From positions 1-64,000 of the forward strand of contig NZ_AZES01000051.1 of assembly GCF_001434985.1 (NCBI RefSeq): 64,000 nt of DNA, written 5' to 3'. This document shows, one piece after another, positions 52,820 to 62,426 of the stretch (positions are counted from its first letter, which is position 1; each line of letters opens with the position of its first letter). The translations under genes and the position numbers were made by a program. The notes beneath the pieces are model-generated. The model was given only the letters and a program-made list of their open reading frames with translations. It searched no databases and had not been told where the DNA came from. This DNA comes from Companilactobacillus paralimentarius DSM 13238 = JCM 10415. Its GTDB lineage: Bacteria; Bacillota; Bacilli; Lactobacillales; Lactobacillaceae.

Positions 52820-54139
52820 ATGTCATTACAGAATTCAAAAGCTGCAGATAAGTTTGCGACCTTTGCAGCCAAAATGGGTGCCCAAATTCATTTACGTTCA
52901 TTACGTGATGCGTTTGCCACTATCATGCCGCTATATATTCTTGCTGGATTAGCGGTTCTATTAAATAACACGGTCTTTACTTGGATCTTTAAAGGTAAGA
53001 CATTATTGCATGTTCAATATTGGGGAACCTTATTGAGTAATGCGACACTAAATATTTCAGGTATTTTAATTGCAGCTATGATTGGTTACTGTTTAGCTAA
53101 AAACAGACGTTTTGACAATCCAATTTCTGCTGCATTGGTATCAATGTCTGCTTTGGTAACTATGATGCCAAATACAGTTAAATTAATTCCAGATGGTGCT
53201 AAAAAAGCAGTCGATGTTTCAGCTGTTTTACCATTTACTAATCTAGGTACAGGAGCAATGTTTGCCGGTGTTATCGTTGGTTTGATTGCTACTGAAGCCT
53301 TTGTCAGAATCTCTAGAATTAAGAAGTTACAAGTTCATTTAGGTGAAAATGTTCCACCAGCTGTTGGTAAATCATTCGATGTTTTGATTCCTATGATCAT
53401 CGTCTTATCATGCTCAGCGATTATTTCAGCACTACTTTACAATTTATCAGGAATGAATTTGATCAACTTGATCACAACATTCATTCAAGAACCACTCCGT
53501 CACATTGGAACAGGTATCTGGGGAGTTATCATTCTTTACTCACTAGGTAACTTACTTTGGTTATTCGGTATTCACCAATCAGTTATTTACAGTTCAATTC
53601 TAGAACCACTTTTGATCATCAATATTACACAAAATATTGCCGCATATAATGCCGGTAAAGCAATTCCTAATATTATCAATGTTTCCCAAGTTCAAACTTA
53701 CGGTTTGATGGGTGGTTCTGGTTCAACACTTTGTTTACTAGTTGCTACATTCCTAGTTGGACACAGTGCTGTAACTAAGAACGTTGCTAAATTATCAATT
53801 GCACCTGGATTCTTTAACATCAACGAACCTGTTATCTTCGGTTATCCAATCGTTTATAATATTTCACTAGCTATTCCATTTGTACTTGTACCTGTTATGG
53901 GTCTTGTAATTAGTTATGTAACAACTGTTTTAGGTTGGATGAGCCCATGTGTTATCCAAGTTCCATGGACTACGCCAATTGGATTCAGTGCCTTCCTAGC
54001 TACTGCAGGTGACTGGCGTGCTGTTGTTATTCAATTGATTACCTTTGTATTAGGCGTTCTAGTATACATTCCATTCGTTATGATCAACGATAAGGTTCTT
54101 TCAAAAGAAAACCAAGGTATGGACGTCAAAGAAGCTTAG
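52820..54139 (+). CDS. PTS EIIC, lactose/cellobiose family
   Basis: The 439-residue permease has LRSLRDAFATIMPLYILAGLAVLLNN, PPAVGKSFDVLIP, GIHQSVI and FNINEPVIFGYP. It is closest to the EIIC at 25664-26983, with the same operon layout (GntR divergent from GH1-EIIC). GGGAG site, 36 bases after GH1. Confidence 0.9.
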   Translation: MSLQNSKAADKFATFAAKMGAQIHLRSLRDAFATIMPLYILAGLAVLLNNTVFTWIFKGKTLLHVQYWGTLLSNATLNISGILIAAMIGYCLAKNRRFDNPISAALVSMSALVTMMPNTVKLIPDGAKKAVDVSAVLPFTNLGTGAMFAGVIVGLIATEAFVRISRIKKLQVHLGENVPPAVGKSFDVLIPMIIVLSCSAIISALLYNLSGMNLINLITTFIQEPLRHIGTGIWGVIILYSLGNLLWLFGIHQSVIYSSILEPLLIINITQNIAAYNAGKAIPNIINVSQVQTYGLMGGSGSTLCLLVATFLVGHSAVTKNVAKLSIAPGFFNINEPVIFGYPIVYNISLAIPFVLVPVMGLVISYVTTVLGWMSPCVIQVPWTTPIGFSAFLATAGDWRAVVIQLITFVLGVLVYIPFVMINDKVLSKENQGMDVKEA

Positions 54140-54158
54140 TTAAATATTTCTTAACTTA

Positions 54159-54198
54159 TACTCTATGAATTTTTTAAATTCATAGAGTATTTTTTTGC
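54159..54198 (+). terminator. Terminator of GH1-EIIC operon
   Basis: ATACTCTATGAATTT pairs with AAATTCATAGAGTAT around 3 bases and ends in seven T. Confidence 0.85.
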
Positions 54199-54851
54199 TT
54201 AAAAAAGCTAATCAATTTGATGAATAATACGTGAAACTAATATGCCATTTGCAATAAATATTAGTAATGAATAAGTAAGTAGCTATTTTTATGATATTAA
54301 TTATTAGAGAATGTACGTTTTAAAATTTGAACAAAGTTTTATCTACATGATGAAATTTTCAAATTAATTAAAGGCCGTTTGATTTGTTGGTAGGCTTCAT
54401 ATGAGCTCTTCAAAAAAAATATTATGAAAATAACAATTCTAAATTTTATGAAAAAGGTTTGTGATTAATATATGTATATTAGTAAAAGATTAATATGATC
54501 GTATTTAAGATTAAAATTCTTAAATTCAAATTAATGAGTGATAAGTGACAAAGCCTATGGCAAGTAAGAAAGACAGGCGTTTATTAATCGTGAACACTTT
54601 GAAGAATCACTATTTCCGTTTAAAATAGCAATGTGAGCTATGTCACAAAATACTATTGATTTTTGTAAATGTAACCGTTATCATGAAAATGAATCGATGG
54701 AAAAGGAGAAAATAATGTAGCGATGGTAGGTGTTATTAAAGAATAAAGGGTATGAAGAACCTTCTATAAAGAATTGAAATCATTGCTGAAGAATTAAGCA
54801 TTCTTTCTACAGTGGTTTTGGAATCACATAAATTGGAGGGAGGAACTTGAG
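54199..54851 (+). other. Long AT-rich gap with cre site and a start-stop remnant
   Basis: No gene is convincing. TGTAACCGTTATCA (54670-54683) matches the cre consensus perfectly. AAAAGGAG at 54701-54708 is followed by ATG-TAG, a strong site with an immediate stop, perhaps a decayed gene. A 23-codon frame at 54557-54628 lacks a good site. The OPT operon begins at 54852. Confidence 0.5.
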
Positions 54852-56765
54852 ATGAAAAAGAGCTTATCTCAGTCTGCTTATGGTGGCATATCGGGTGAAA
54901 AATATGTACCGTATGTGACTGATAAAGATAATCATGGTGGCAGCTCAGTTGTAATGATCATGGGTGCCATATTAGCAGTTATTTTTGCCGCTTCAACAGC
55001 ATATTCAGGTATGAAAGCTGGATTAACCGTTGCGGCTGGTATTCCTGGATCAATTATTGGATCAGGACTTATTGCCGCTTTTACTAAAAAGAAGGGCATG
55101 CTGGGGAAGAATTTATTACAAGGAATGTCTAGTGGTGGTGAATCAATCGCCAGTGGAATGATTTATGTTTTACCCGCCATTATTATTATTGGTGGTCGTG
55201 TCAACTTCATTGCAGGAGTTTTAGTTGGAGCTTTGGCTGTATTATTTGCAATTGGTACAGCTTCATTAGTTGAAAATTATTTAGTAGTTGAAGAACACGG
55301 AAAATTAGTTTATCCAGAATCGATGGCCATTTCAGAAGCCTTAGTTGCTTCCGAAGTTGGTGGTGATTCTTTGAAATTCATGGGAATTGGTTTTGGTATT
55401 GGTGGTTTATTGACGCTTTTAACAACACAAGTTTTCGGTTGGGTCAATAGTACGATCACTTATGTAGGTAATTCCTTCTATCGTTGGAAGATGTCGACAG
55501 AAGTTAATCCCATGTTAGCCGGTATTGGATTTGTTGTAGGACTGGATGTTGCTTTGACGATGTTTGCTGGTTCGATTCTATCCAACTTCGCGATAACTCC
55601 GTTAATTGCTAACTTTACTCAAATGGCAACTAATAATGCGAAGGATTGGAATGATGTAACAGTTCTTGTTAACCAGATGGGCGTTGATCAAGTTGCCGGT
55701 TCCTATTCGAAATATATTGGTGCTGGTATAATGCTTTGCGGTGGTATTGTCGGAGCTGTTAAGTTGATTCCAGTTATTGTTACATCCATTAAGAAAACTT
55801 TGAATGCCAGAAACGGTGGTAATGATGATCGTAACATGTTAGGTATTTGGTCATTAGTAATCGCTGTTGTTGCAATTTTTGTTGTTGGTTTCTTCGTTTC
55901 TGGTAACATCGCTATGGCTATTGCTGGTGGAATTCTTTCTATTATTTTGGCATTACTATTCGTTATTGTATCTGCTAGATTAGCCGGAACGATTGGTTGT
56001 TCAAATGCACCGGTTTCAGGAATGACAATTGCTTCATTAGTTATCATGACATTAGTCTTTGTTATCTTTGGATGGAAGAGTAATGCTGATAATCAGATCC
56101 TTCTATTGTTTGGTGTCTTCATTGTTACCGCCATTTCTGTTGGTGGTGCTTATATGCAGACTCAAAAAGTTAGTTTCGTTATCGGTGGTAATAAGAATGA
56201 AATGATGAAATACTTCATGATCGCCGCAATGATTGGTGTTATCGTGGTTGTTGGTACTACCGTTATTCTTGAACCTCAACTAAAGATTACAGGTTCAAAT
56301 CCACCATTCGGTATGCCACAAGCAAACTTGATTGCTACTTTGACAACTGGAATCATGTCAGGAAATCTTCCTTGGATCATGATCATTATCGGAGTTGTCA
56401 TGGCGATTGTTTGTTGGATGTTAGGTCTATCAATTATGACAGTTGCCTTAGGATTTTATCTACCAATTTCAACAACTTCAATTATCCTAGTTGGTGCTTT
56501 GATCAAATTATTAATTGATAAAGTAACAAAAGATAAAGAGTTGAAGAATAGACGTATCCAAAGTGGTGTCAGTTTATCATCAGGTTTAATCGCCGGTGGT
56601 TCAATTATTGGATTGATCGGAATCATCCTACATGTTACAGGGGTACTTGGAGACAAGACTCCAGCCGGCTTTGCTGGTAGTAATGAAATGGGCTTGATTT
56701 TGTTAGCAGTCTTGATTATTGCTATTATCATTCCATTGTTAAATATCAAAAAGGAAGCAAAATAA
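54852..56765 (+). CDS. OPT-family oligopeptide transporter
   Basis: The 637-residue membrane protein has about fourteen helices and OPT marks: TAYSGMKAGLTVAAGIPGSIIG, KNLLQGMSSGGESIASGMIYVLPA and a GNLPWIMIIIG loop near 500. It imports peptides by proton symport. It has a GGAGGGAGG site and is first of an operon with a PqqD-like protein and a C69 dipeptidase. Confidence 0.9.
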   Translation: MKKSLSQSAYGGISGEKYVPYVTDKDNHGGSSVVMIMGAILAVIFAASTAYSGMKAGLTVAAGIPGSIIGSGLIAAFTKKKGMLGKNLLQGMSSGGESIASGMIYVLPAIIIIGGRVNFIAGVLVGALAVLFAIGTASLVENYLVVEEHGKLVYPESMAISEALVASEVGGDSLKFMGIGFGIGGLLTLLTTQVFGWVNSTITYVGNSFYRWKMSTEVNPMLAGIGFVVGLDVALTMFAGSILSNFAITPLIANFTQMATNNAKDWNDVTVLVNQMGVDQVAGSYSKYIGAGIMLCGGIVGAVKLIPVIVTSIKKTLNARNGGNDDRNMLGIWSLVIAVVAIFVVGFFVSGNIAMAIAGGILSIILALLFVIVSARLAGTIGCSNAPVSGMTIASLVIMTLVFVIFGWKSNADNQILLLFGVFIVTAISVGGAYMQTQKVSFVIGGNKNEMMKYFMIAAMIGVIVVVGTTVILEPQLKITGSNPPFGMPQANLIATLTTGIMSGNLPWIMIIIGVVMAIVCWMLGLSIMTVALGFYLPISTTSIILVGALIKLLIDKVTKDKELKNRRIQSGVSLSSGLIAGGSIIGLIGIILHVTGVLGDKTPAGFAGSNEMGLILLAVLIIAIIIPLLNIKKEAK

Positions 56766-56781
56766 GTAAGGGGCGATGAAA

Positions 56782-57138
56782 ATGGCTAAACGTCCAGAGT
56801 TAACTGAAGAAGATTTGAAACACATGGTATTTCAGAAAAATCCTGAAGTAACCTATAAGAGAAAAGCAGGGATTATAACAATTGTTCGGGAACAGAATCA
56901 TCCGATTCAAAAATTTTTCCGTAAATTGCATATGCATATTCCTGAAGAGTCTTATCTAGAAATGGATGAGTATGGCAGCTATGTTTTCACTAAGGTTAAT
57001 GGACGTCGTAACGCCTATGAAATTGGTAAAGAGCTCGCTGAAAAGTTTCCAGATACTGATAAATATCGTTACACAAGATTAGTTTTATTTTTGCAACAAA
57101 TTGAGAGTGTCGACCACCTAATAGAACGAGTATCATAA
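56782..57138 (+). CDS. PqqD-like (RRE-type) small protein
   Basis: The protein has a basic N-terminal region (PEVTYKRKAGIITIV) and then a PqqD-type domain: LEMDEYGSYVFTKVNGRRNAYEIGKELAEKF with the winged-helix plan of RiPP recognition elements. In RiPP pathways these bind a peptide leader. Here no precursor or modifying enzyme is visible, and it sits between a peptide transporter and a dipeptidase. I start it at 56782, eight bases after AAGGGG; an in-frame ATG at 56776 is too close. Confidence 0.7.
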   Translation: MAKRPELTEEDLKHMVFQKNPEVTYKRKAGIITIVREQNHPIQKFFRKLHMHIPEESYLEMDEYGSYVFTKVNGRRNAYEIGKELAEKFPDTDKYRYTRLVLFLQQIESVDHLIERVS

Positions 57139-57179
57139 TAATTAAATAATCATAATTTTTATTAATGGGGGATATTAAA

Positions 57180-58607
57180 ATGACAGATCGTATTGAATTA
57201 TCAGCATGTACATCAATCATGGTTGGTAAGAAAGCTTCAATGGATGGAGCAACTTATATTTCAAGAAACGAAGATCGATTGAATGCTATTTATAGAAAAC
57301 GTATCATCGTTCAACCAGCTGTTTCTGGACGTGACGCAACTTATGTTTCACCATACAATAAGATGACAGCACCATATCCTACAAGTGGCTACCGTTACAC
57401 ATCAACACTTGATGCTGATCAAAGTACAGGTCCTAATGAAGAAGATGGTTTCAACGAAAAGAACGTTGGTATGAGTGCTACAGAAAGTGTTTATGCCAAT
57501 GAAAAAGTTTTAGCTTTCGATCCATATGTTAAAAATGGACTAGCTGAAGATTCACTAGCAACATTAGTTTTGCCATACATTAATTCAGCTCGTGATGGAG
57601 TTAAATATCTTGGTAGATTAGTTGCTAAGTATGGTTCTGCCGAAGGTAACGGACTTCAATTCAATGATAAAGATGAAGTTTGGTACATGGAAGTAGTAAC
57701 AGGACATCAATGGGTTGCTGTACGTATTCCTGATGACTGTTATGCCGTAGCCGCTAACCAAGTAGCTATTCAAGATATCGATTTTAATGACCCTGACAAC
57801 TATATGTGGGCTGACGGAATTCAAGAGTTTGTTTCAGAACATAACTTGAATCCAGACTTTGATCGTTGGGACTTCAGACATATCTTCGGAACAGATACTG
57901 AGAAGGATCATCATTACAACACACCAAGAGTATGGTTTGCACAACGTTATTTGAATCCATCAATTGAACAAGATCCAGAATCAGCTGAACTACCATTTAT
58001 CAGAAAAGCTGAAAAGAAGATTGCCGTTGAAGACATTCAATATCTATTGAAGTCACATTACAATGAAACAAAATATGATCCACTAGGTAGTGGTAGCGAG
58101 CATGACAAGAAGACATACCGTGCTATTTCACTATCAAGAACAGCAAATTCTCACATTCTTCAAATGAGAGATTCAGACAAGAATGGAGCTGCTGGAGTAG
58201 AGTGGACAGGATTTGGAATTCCAAGCTTCTGCCCACAAGTACCATTCTTTACAAATGCTAATGATATTGATGAATCATACAGTTATACACCAGAGAAGAT
58301 GGATTTAAAGAGTGCATATTGGATGTATGAAGCTTTAGCAATGGTAGTAGAAAGCCATTATAAGGAATTTGTAGAACCAAACTTGGATTATCAAAAAGCC
58401 TTATCAGAATGGGCAAGAAGAAGGATTGCTGCAGTAGATGAAAAAGCGGTTAAGATGACAGGAGATGCCTTAACAGATTATCTAACAGAGCAAAACCATG
58501 AGATTGTAAAACATTACAATGAAGAGACAATGAAACACCTAGCAGATTTGGTAACACAAGGAACAGAATTAAGTAAACTAACATTCAAGATGGATCCAAA
58601 TCTATAG
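57180..58607 (+). CDS. C69-family dipeptidase
   Basis: The 475-residue dipeptidase has the Ntn-type Cys nucleophile in SACTS (C10), followed by MVGKKASMDGATYISRNEDR. It has YVSPYNKMT, GFNEKNVGMSATESVYANEKVLA and the EPNLDYQKAL end. Lactobacillus PepD/PepDA cleave dipeptides in the cytoplasm. GGGGGATATT precedes the ATG at 57180. A close relative lies at 60897. The stop is the TAG of a hairpin repeat. Confidence 0.92.
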   Translation: MTDRIELSACTSIMVGKKASMDGATYISRNEDRLNAIYRKRIIVQPAVSGRDATYVSPYNKMTAPYPTSGYRYTSTLDADQSTGPNEEDGFNEKNVGMSATESVYANEKVLAFDPYVKNGLAEDSLATLVLPYINSARDGVKYLGRLVAKYGSAEGNGLQFNDKDEVWYMEVVTGHQWVAVRIPDDCYAVAANQVAIQDIDFNDPDNYMWADGIQEFVSEHNLNPDFDRWDFRHIFGTDTEKDHHYNTPRVWFAQRYLNPSIEQDPESAELPFIRKAEKKIAVEDIQYLLKSHYNETKYDPLGSGSEHDKKTYRAISLSRTANSHILQMRDSDKNGAAGVEWTGFGIPSFCPQVPFFTNANDIDESYSYTPEKMDLKSAYWMYEALAMVVESHYKEFVEPNLDYQKALSEWARRRIAAVDEKAVKMTGDALTDYLTEQNHEIVKHYNEETMKHLADLVTQGTELSKLTFKMDPNL

Positions 58608-58754
58608 AGAGCATAACAGGGCGGTTAGACTACGAGGATTTGCCTAAGTCCTGGAATCACCCGCGAACCGTGCGAGTAATTTCAAGACTGTAGCAAACCG
58701 GAAGGAATTGGCCTGCACAGCTCGTTTCCACTATCAAACATAGAACCATGGTTG
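58605..58754 (+). repeat. Dispersed hairpin repeat, copy B (full length)
   Basis: It starts at the dipeptidase TAG stop (TAGAGAGC), holds GAGGATTTGCCTAAGT, ACTGTAGCAAACCGGAAG and CAGCTCGTTTCCACTAT, and ends with CATAGAACCATGGTT. It matches copy A over its whole length in the opposite orientation. After it, 58755-58936 shows no gene that I can support. Confidence 0.78.
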
Positions 58755-58936
58755 TAAAAAAAACAGAAGAATGATTATTCCAAACAGAGCCAACAATCCC
58801 GGACAAAACCAAGAATTCATAACATATCAAAATCCTTCAATCCAAAATTAAAAATAAGACATAGATAACACTTGCGTTTAAAAAGAGCTCTGTAAGAAAT
58901 AGACGCAGTAAGAATAATCATTCTATCTAAAAACAA

Positions 58937-58980
58937 AAAAACGGCAAATGTTGTATCAAACATTTGTCGTTTTTTCTTTT
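58937..58980 (+). terminator. Terminator of OPT operon
   Basis: AACGGCAAATG pairs with CATTTGTCGTT (one G-U pair) and ends in six T. It lies 330 bases after the dipeptidase, past repeat copy B. Confidence 0.8.
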
Positions 58981-59071
58981 CAGAAAATACTAATCGTAAT
59001 AAAATAGTGATGAATTTAACAAATAAAAAATGTAAACTTATAAATAATATGGTAAATCGGGAGTAATTTAT

Positions 59072-59743
59072 ATGAAAGAATTACGTTTTAAAAGTGTTTT
59101 CGACATAATTGGACCGGTTATGGTGGGCCCAAGTAGCTCACATACTGCGGGTGCAGCCAGAATTGGTAAAGTTGTTCATGATATTTTTGGTGAGAAACCT
59201 GACAGAGTAACTATCTATTTATATGAATCTTTTGCTAAAACTTATCGAGGTCATGGAACTGATGTTGCTTTAGTTGGTGGGCTTCTTGGTATGGAACCAG
59301 ATGATAAAAGATTGGCAGATTCTTTAAAGATAGCTTATGAACAAGGAATCAAAGTTGCTTTTGTTCCAAAGAGTGACAAAGTTGATCATCCTAATACAGC
59401 TAAAATTAGATTAGTTAAAGGTGATCATGATTTAACTGTGACGGGGGTTTCTATTGGTGGAGGAAATATTCAAATTTCAGAAATCAACGGTTTTAAGATG
59501 TCACTTAGTTTAGGAACACCAACCTATATCACGGTACATCAAGATGTTGCTGGGATGATTGCTAAAGTTACTGACGTTTTCTCAAATTTTGACATTAATA
59601 TCGGAACTATGACTGTTACTAGAACTTCTAAAGGTGAGAAGGCCATCATGATCATTGAAGTTGATGAACGTCGTCAACGTGATGAAATTTTACAGAAATT
59701 ACGTGTATTACCAAACGTTGATAATGCTACATATTTTGAATAG
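59072..59743 (+). CDS. sdaAB: L-serine dehydratase, beta subunit
   Basis: The 223-residue protein has the SDH_beta domain (VFDIIGPVMVGPSSSHTAGAARIGKV, with the SSSHTAG serine-binding loop) and a C-terminal ACT domain (about 148-220). With the alpha subunit it turns L-serine into pyruvate and ammonia. GGGAG site, 11 bases before the alpha gene. Confidence 0.93.
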   Translation: MKELRFKSVFDIIGPVMVGPSSSHTAGAARIGKVVHDIFGEKPDRVTIYLYESFAKTYRGHGTDVALVGGLLGMEPDDKRLADSLKIAYEQGIKVAFVPKSDKVDHPNTAKIRLVKGDHDLTVTGVSIGGGNIQISEINGFKMSLSLGTPTYITVHQDVAGMIAKVTDVFSNFDINIGTMTVTRTSKGEKAIMIIEVDERRQRDEILQKLRVLPNVDNATYFE

Positions 59744-59754
59744 GAGTAACACTG

Positions 59755-60621
59755 ATGTTTTATACAATTAAAGAATTAGTCAAACAAAGTGCTGGTTATG
59801 ATTCTGTCGCTGACCTAATGGTACAAACAGAAATGGAAAATACTGATCGTAGCAAGGAATTTATTCGTTCAACGATGGAACATAATCTGGAAGTTATGGA
59901 AAACTCTATTAAAGAAGGCGTTGCTGGTGTTAAATCGGTAACCGGTTTAACTGGTGGTGATGCTAAAAAGATGAATGCTTATATCGAAAAAGGGGATTTT
60001 TTGAGTGGCAAACCAATTTTGGAAGCTGTTCGAAATGCGGTGGCTGTCAATGAAGTCAATGCCAAGATGGGCTTGATCTGTGCGACTCCAACCGCTGGTA
60101 GTGCCGGTGTTTTAGCTGGCGTTCTAGTAGCGACTAGAGATCGACTCCATCTAACTCGAGATCAACAAGTTGATTTCTTATTTACTGCTGGAGCTTTTGG
60201 ATTGGTAATTGCTAATAATTCATCAATTGCTGGTGCTGAAGGTGGTTGTCAGGCTGAAGTGGGTTCCGCTGCCGCAATGGCTTCGGCGGCCTTGGTTTGT
60301 GCTAAAGGTGGGACAGCCCAAATGGCAGCCGAGGCTATTTCCATTACTTTACAAAATATGATGGGCTTAGTTTGTGATCCTGTGGCTGGATTAGTGGAAG
60401 TACCTTGTGTTAAACGTAATGCCTTAGGGGCATCTCAAGCAATGATTTCAGCTGATATGGCCCTGGCAGGAATCACAAGTGTTATCCCAACCGACGAAGT
60501 GGTTGAAGCTATGCATCAAGTGGGACAAAGGATGCCTTCTATTTTTAAAGAAACCGCTGAAGGTGGTCTAGCAACAACACCAACAGCTTTGAAGTTAAAA
60601 AAAGAAATTTTTGGTGAATAG
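59755..60621 (+). CDS. sdaAA: L-serine dehydratase, alpha subunit (4Fe-4S)
   Basis: The 288-residue subunit has the iron-sulfur cysteines typical of the family (GGCQAEVGSAAAM, LVCDPVAGLVEVPCVKRN) and the CATPTAGSAG loop. It starts with AGGAG, 11 bases after sdaAB. Placed beside peptide importer and dipeptidase genes it links peptide uptake to pyruvate supply. Confidence 0.93.
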   Translation: MFYTIKELVKQSAGYDSVADLMVQTEMENTDRSKEFIRSTMEHNLEVMENSIKEGVAGVKSVTGLTGGDAKKMNAYIEKGDFLSGKPILEAVRNAVAVNEVNAKMGLICATPTAGSAGVLAGVLVATRDRLHLTRDQQVDFLFTAGAFGLVIANNSSIAGAEGGCQAEVGSAAAMASAALVCAKGGTAQMAAEAISITLQNMMGLVCDPVAGLVEVPCVKRNALGASQAMISADMALAGITSVIPTDEVVEAMHQVGQRMPSIFKETAEGGLATTPTALKLKKEIFGE

Positions 60622-60806
60622 AAAAGCGTAATTTATTAATGATGTACAAAAATCTACTATATTTTAGGAGTCTACTTTTAGATAAAAATACATATTAACT
60701 TTACGAATGTTTTATCATTTTCTACGATATCCACAGCTGAACATATGATTTGAAACTAATTTTGTGGGAAGACAAATCTCAAATAATGGCACTTAAATAG
60801 ATTTTT

Positions 60807-60838
60807 AAAGTTGAAAGAGCAAATCTTTCAGCTTTTTT
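60807..60838 (+). terminator. Terminator of sda operon
   Basis: AAAGTTGAAAGA pairs with TCTTTCAGCTTT (one G-U pair), then T. The preceding 185 bases hold no gene that I can support. Confidence 0.7.
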
Positions 60839-60896
60839 GATTATTCAGAAGTAAACTATTATATAAGAAAATTTTTTAATGGAAGGAATTTTATTA

Positions 60897-62318
60897 ATGA
60901 AAAGACATACGCATGCAGCATGTACCTCAGTTATGGTGGGTAAAAAGGCCTCAATTGATGGTTCTAATTACATAGCTCGGAATGAAGATAATTTTGTAGC
61001 TAATTGGCCTAAGAAGTTTTATGTACAAAAGGCGGTTCAGAATCGTCATGAGACTTATGTTTCACCATACAATAAACTAACTGTTGAACTGCCAGAAAAT
61101 GGTTATCGTTATACGACTTCTCCAGATGCTAATCAGGATGAAGGTTATTATGAGGAAGATGGTATCAACGAAAAGAATGTAGGAATGAGTGCAACTGAAA
61201 GTGTTACTGCTAACGAAAAAGTTCTGGCATACGATCCTTTGATTGAAAACGGAGTAGCTGAGGATTCCATAACTACTTTAGTATTGCCATATATCAATTC
61301 CGCACGTGAAGGCGTTGAATATTTAGGGAATTTGATTGCTAAGTATGGTTCTACCGAAAGTAATGGTGTTGAGTTCTTTGACAAAGATGATATTTGGTAT
61401 ATGGAAATTGCTACAGGTCATCATTGGGTTGCTATTCGTATTCCTGACGATTCTTATGCCGTAGCCGCTAATCAAATTGGTATTGAAAAAATTGATTTTT
61501 CTGATCCAGAGAATTATATGTGGTCTGAAGGTATTCAAGAGTTCGTTGCTAAAAATAATTTGAATCCAGACTTTGATAGTTGGAATTTCAGACATATTTT
61601 TGGAACTGATACTAAAAAGGATCGTCACTACAACACACCACGTGTTTGGTACGGTCAAAAAATGTTGAATCCATCTATTGAACAGAATCCAGAATCATCT
61701 GATTTGCCATTCTTGAGAAAACCAGAGAAAAAGATTTCTGTTGAAGATATTCAAGCTATCTTGGCATCACATTATAATGAAACAAAATTCGATCCTTTGG
61801 GTAGTGGTAGTGAAGAGGACAAGAAACGTTATCGTGCAATTTGCTTATCAAGAACTATGAACTCACATATTTTGCAAATGCGTGAGACTGATAATGGTAA
61901 CCAGGCAATTGAATGGAAAGGCCTAGGGATGCCTTGTTTCAGTGCTTACGTACCATTCTTTACCAATGCCAATGCAATTGATGAATCGTACAGCTTTGTA
62001 CCAGAAAAAATGAATTTGGATAGTGCTTATTGGTTATACACAGCCTTGGAGTTTGTTGTGGAAAGTCACTATCAAGAATTTGTTGAACCAAACCTAGATT
62101 ATCAAAAAGAATTAGCTCAATGGGCACGTCAAAAGATAGCAGAAGTGGACAAAGAGTCCCAGAATCTTTCAGGAGCTGATTTAACAGATTACTTGACTGA
62201 TCAGAATAAAGTTATTGCTAAACACTTTAATGAAGCTACTAAAGCCCATCTGGCTGATTTAGCTACACAAGGAACGGAGTTAAGTAAATTAACATTTAAG
62301 ATGGATCCAAATCTTTAG
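60897..62318 (+). CDS. C69-family dipeptidase (second copy)
   Basis: The 473-residue paralogue of the dipeptidase at 57180 has C9 in HAACTS, the same GVGMSATESV and EPNLDYQKEL marks and the same closing KLTFKMDPNL. I start it at 60897, with AAGGAA 8 bases ahead; an in-frame ATG at 60879 overlaps that site. Like its relative it ends with TAG that opens a hairpin repeat. Confidence 0.92.
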   Translation: MKRHTHAACTSVMVGKKASIDGSNYIARNEDNFVANWPKKFYVQKAVQNRHETYVSPYNKLTVELPENGYRYTTSPDANQDEGYYEEDGINEKNVGMSATESVTANEKVLAYDPLIENGVAEDSITTLVLPYINSAREGVEYLGNLIAKYGSTESNGVEFFDKDDIWYMEIATGHHWVAIRIPDDSYAVAANQIGIEKIDFSDPENYMWSEGIQEFVAKNNLNPDFDSWNFRHIFGTDTKKDRHYNTPRVWYGQKMLNPSIEQNPESSDLPFLRKPEKKISVEDIQAILASHYNETKFDPLGSGSEEDKKRYRAICLSRTMNSHILQMRETDNGNQAIEWKGLGMPCFSAYVPFFTNANAIDESYSFVPEKMNLDSAYWLYTALEFVVESHYQEFVEPNLDYQKELAQWARQKIAEVDKESQNLSGADLTDYLTDQNKVIAKHFNEATKAHLADLATQGTELSKLTFKMDPNL

Positions 62319-62356
62319 AGAGTGAAGCAAGGACGACCAGCTTGTTTCCATAATAA
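62316..62356 (+). repeat. Dispersed hairpin repeat, copy E (short)
   Basis: TAGAGAGTGAAGCAAGG followed by ACGACCAGCTTGTTTCCATAAT is the internally deleted form, like copy D. The base changes GAGC to GAGT and GCTC to GCTT keep G-U pairing. It starts at the second C69 dipeptidase stop codon. Confidence 0.65.
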
Positions 62357-62360
62357 CAAC

Positions 62361-62415
62361 AAAACAACCTAGTGCAATGACCACATTTGATGGTTATCGT
62401 TCTAGGTTGTTTTTG
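62361..62415. terminator. Bidirectional terminator
   Basis: AAAACAACCTAG pairs with CTAGGTTGTTTT, with an inner partial stem, between the convergent dipeptidase and GyrI-like genes. Confidence 0.75.
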
Positions 62416-62426
62416 ATTTAAAAATA

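Noticed and set aside
54557-54628. A 23-codon frame in the gap before the OPT gene
   Set aside because: It is short and has no clear ribosome binding site.
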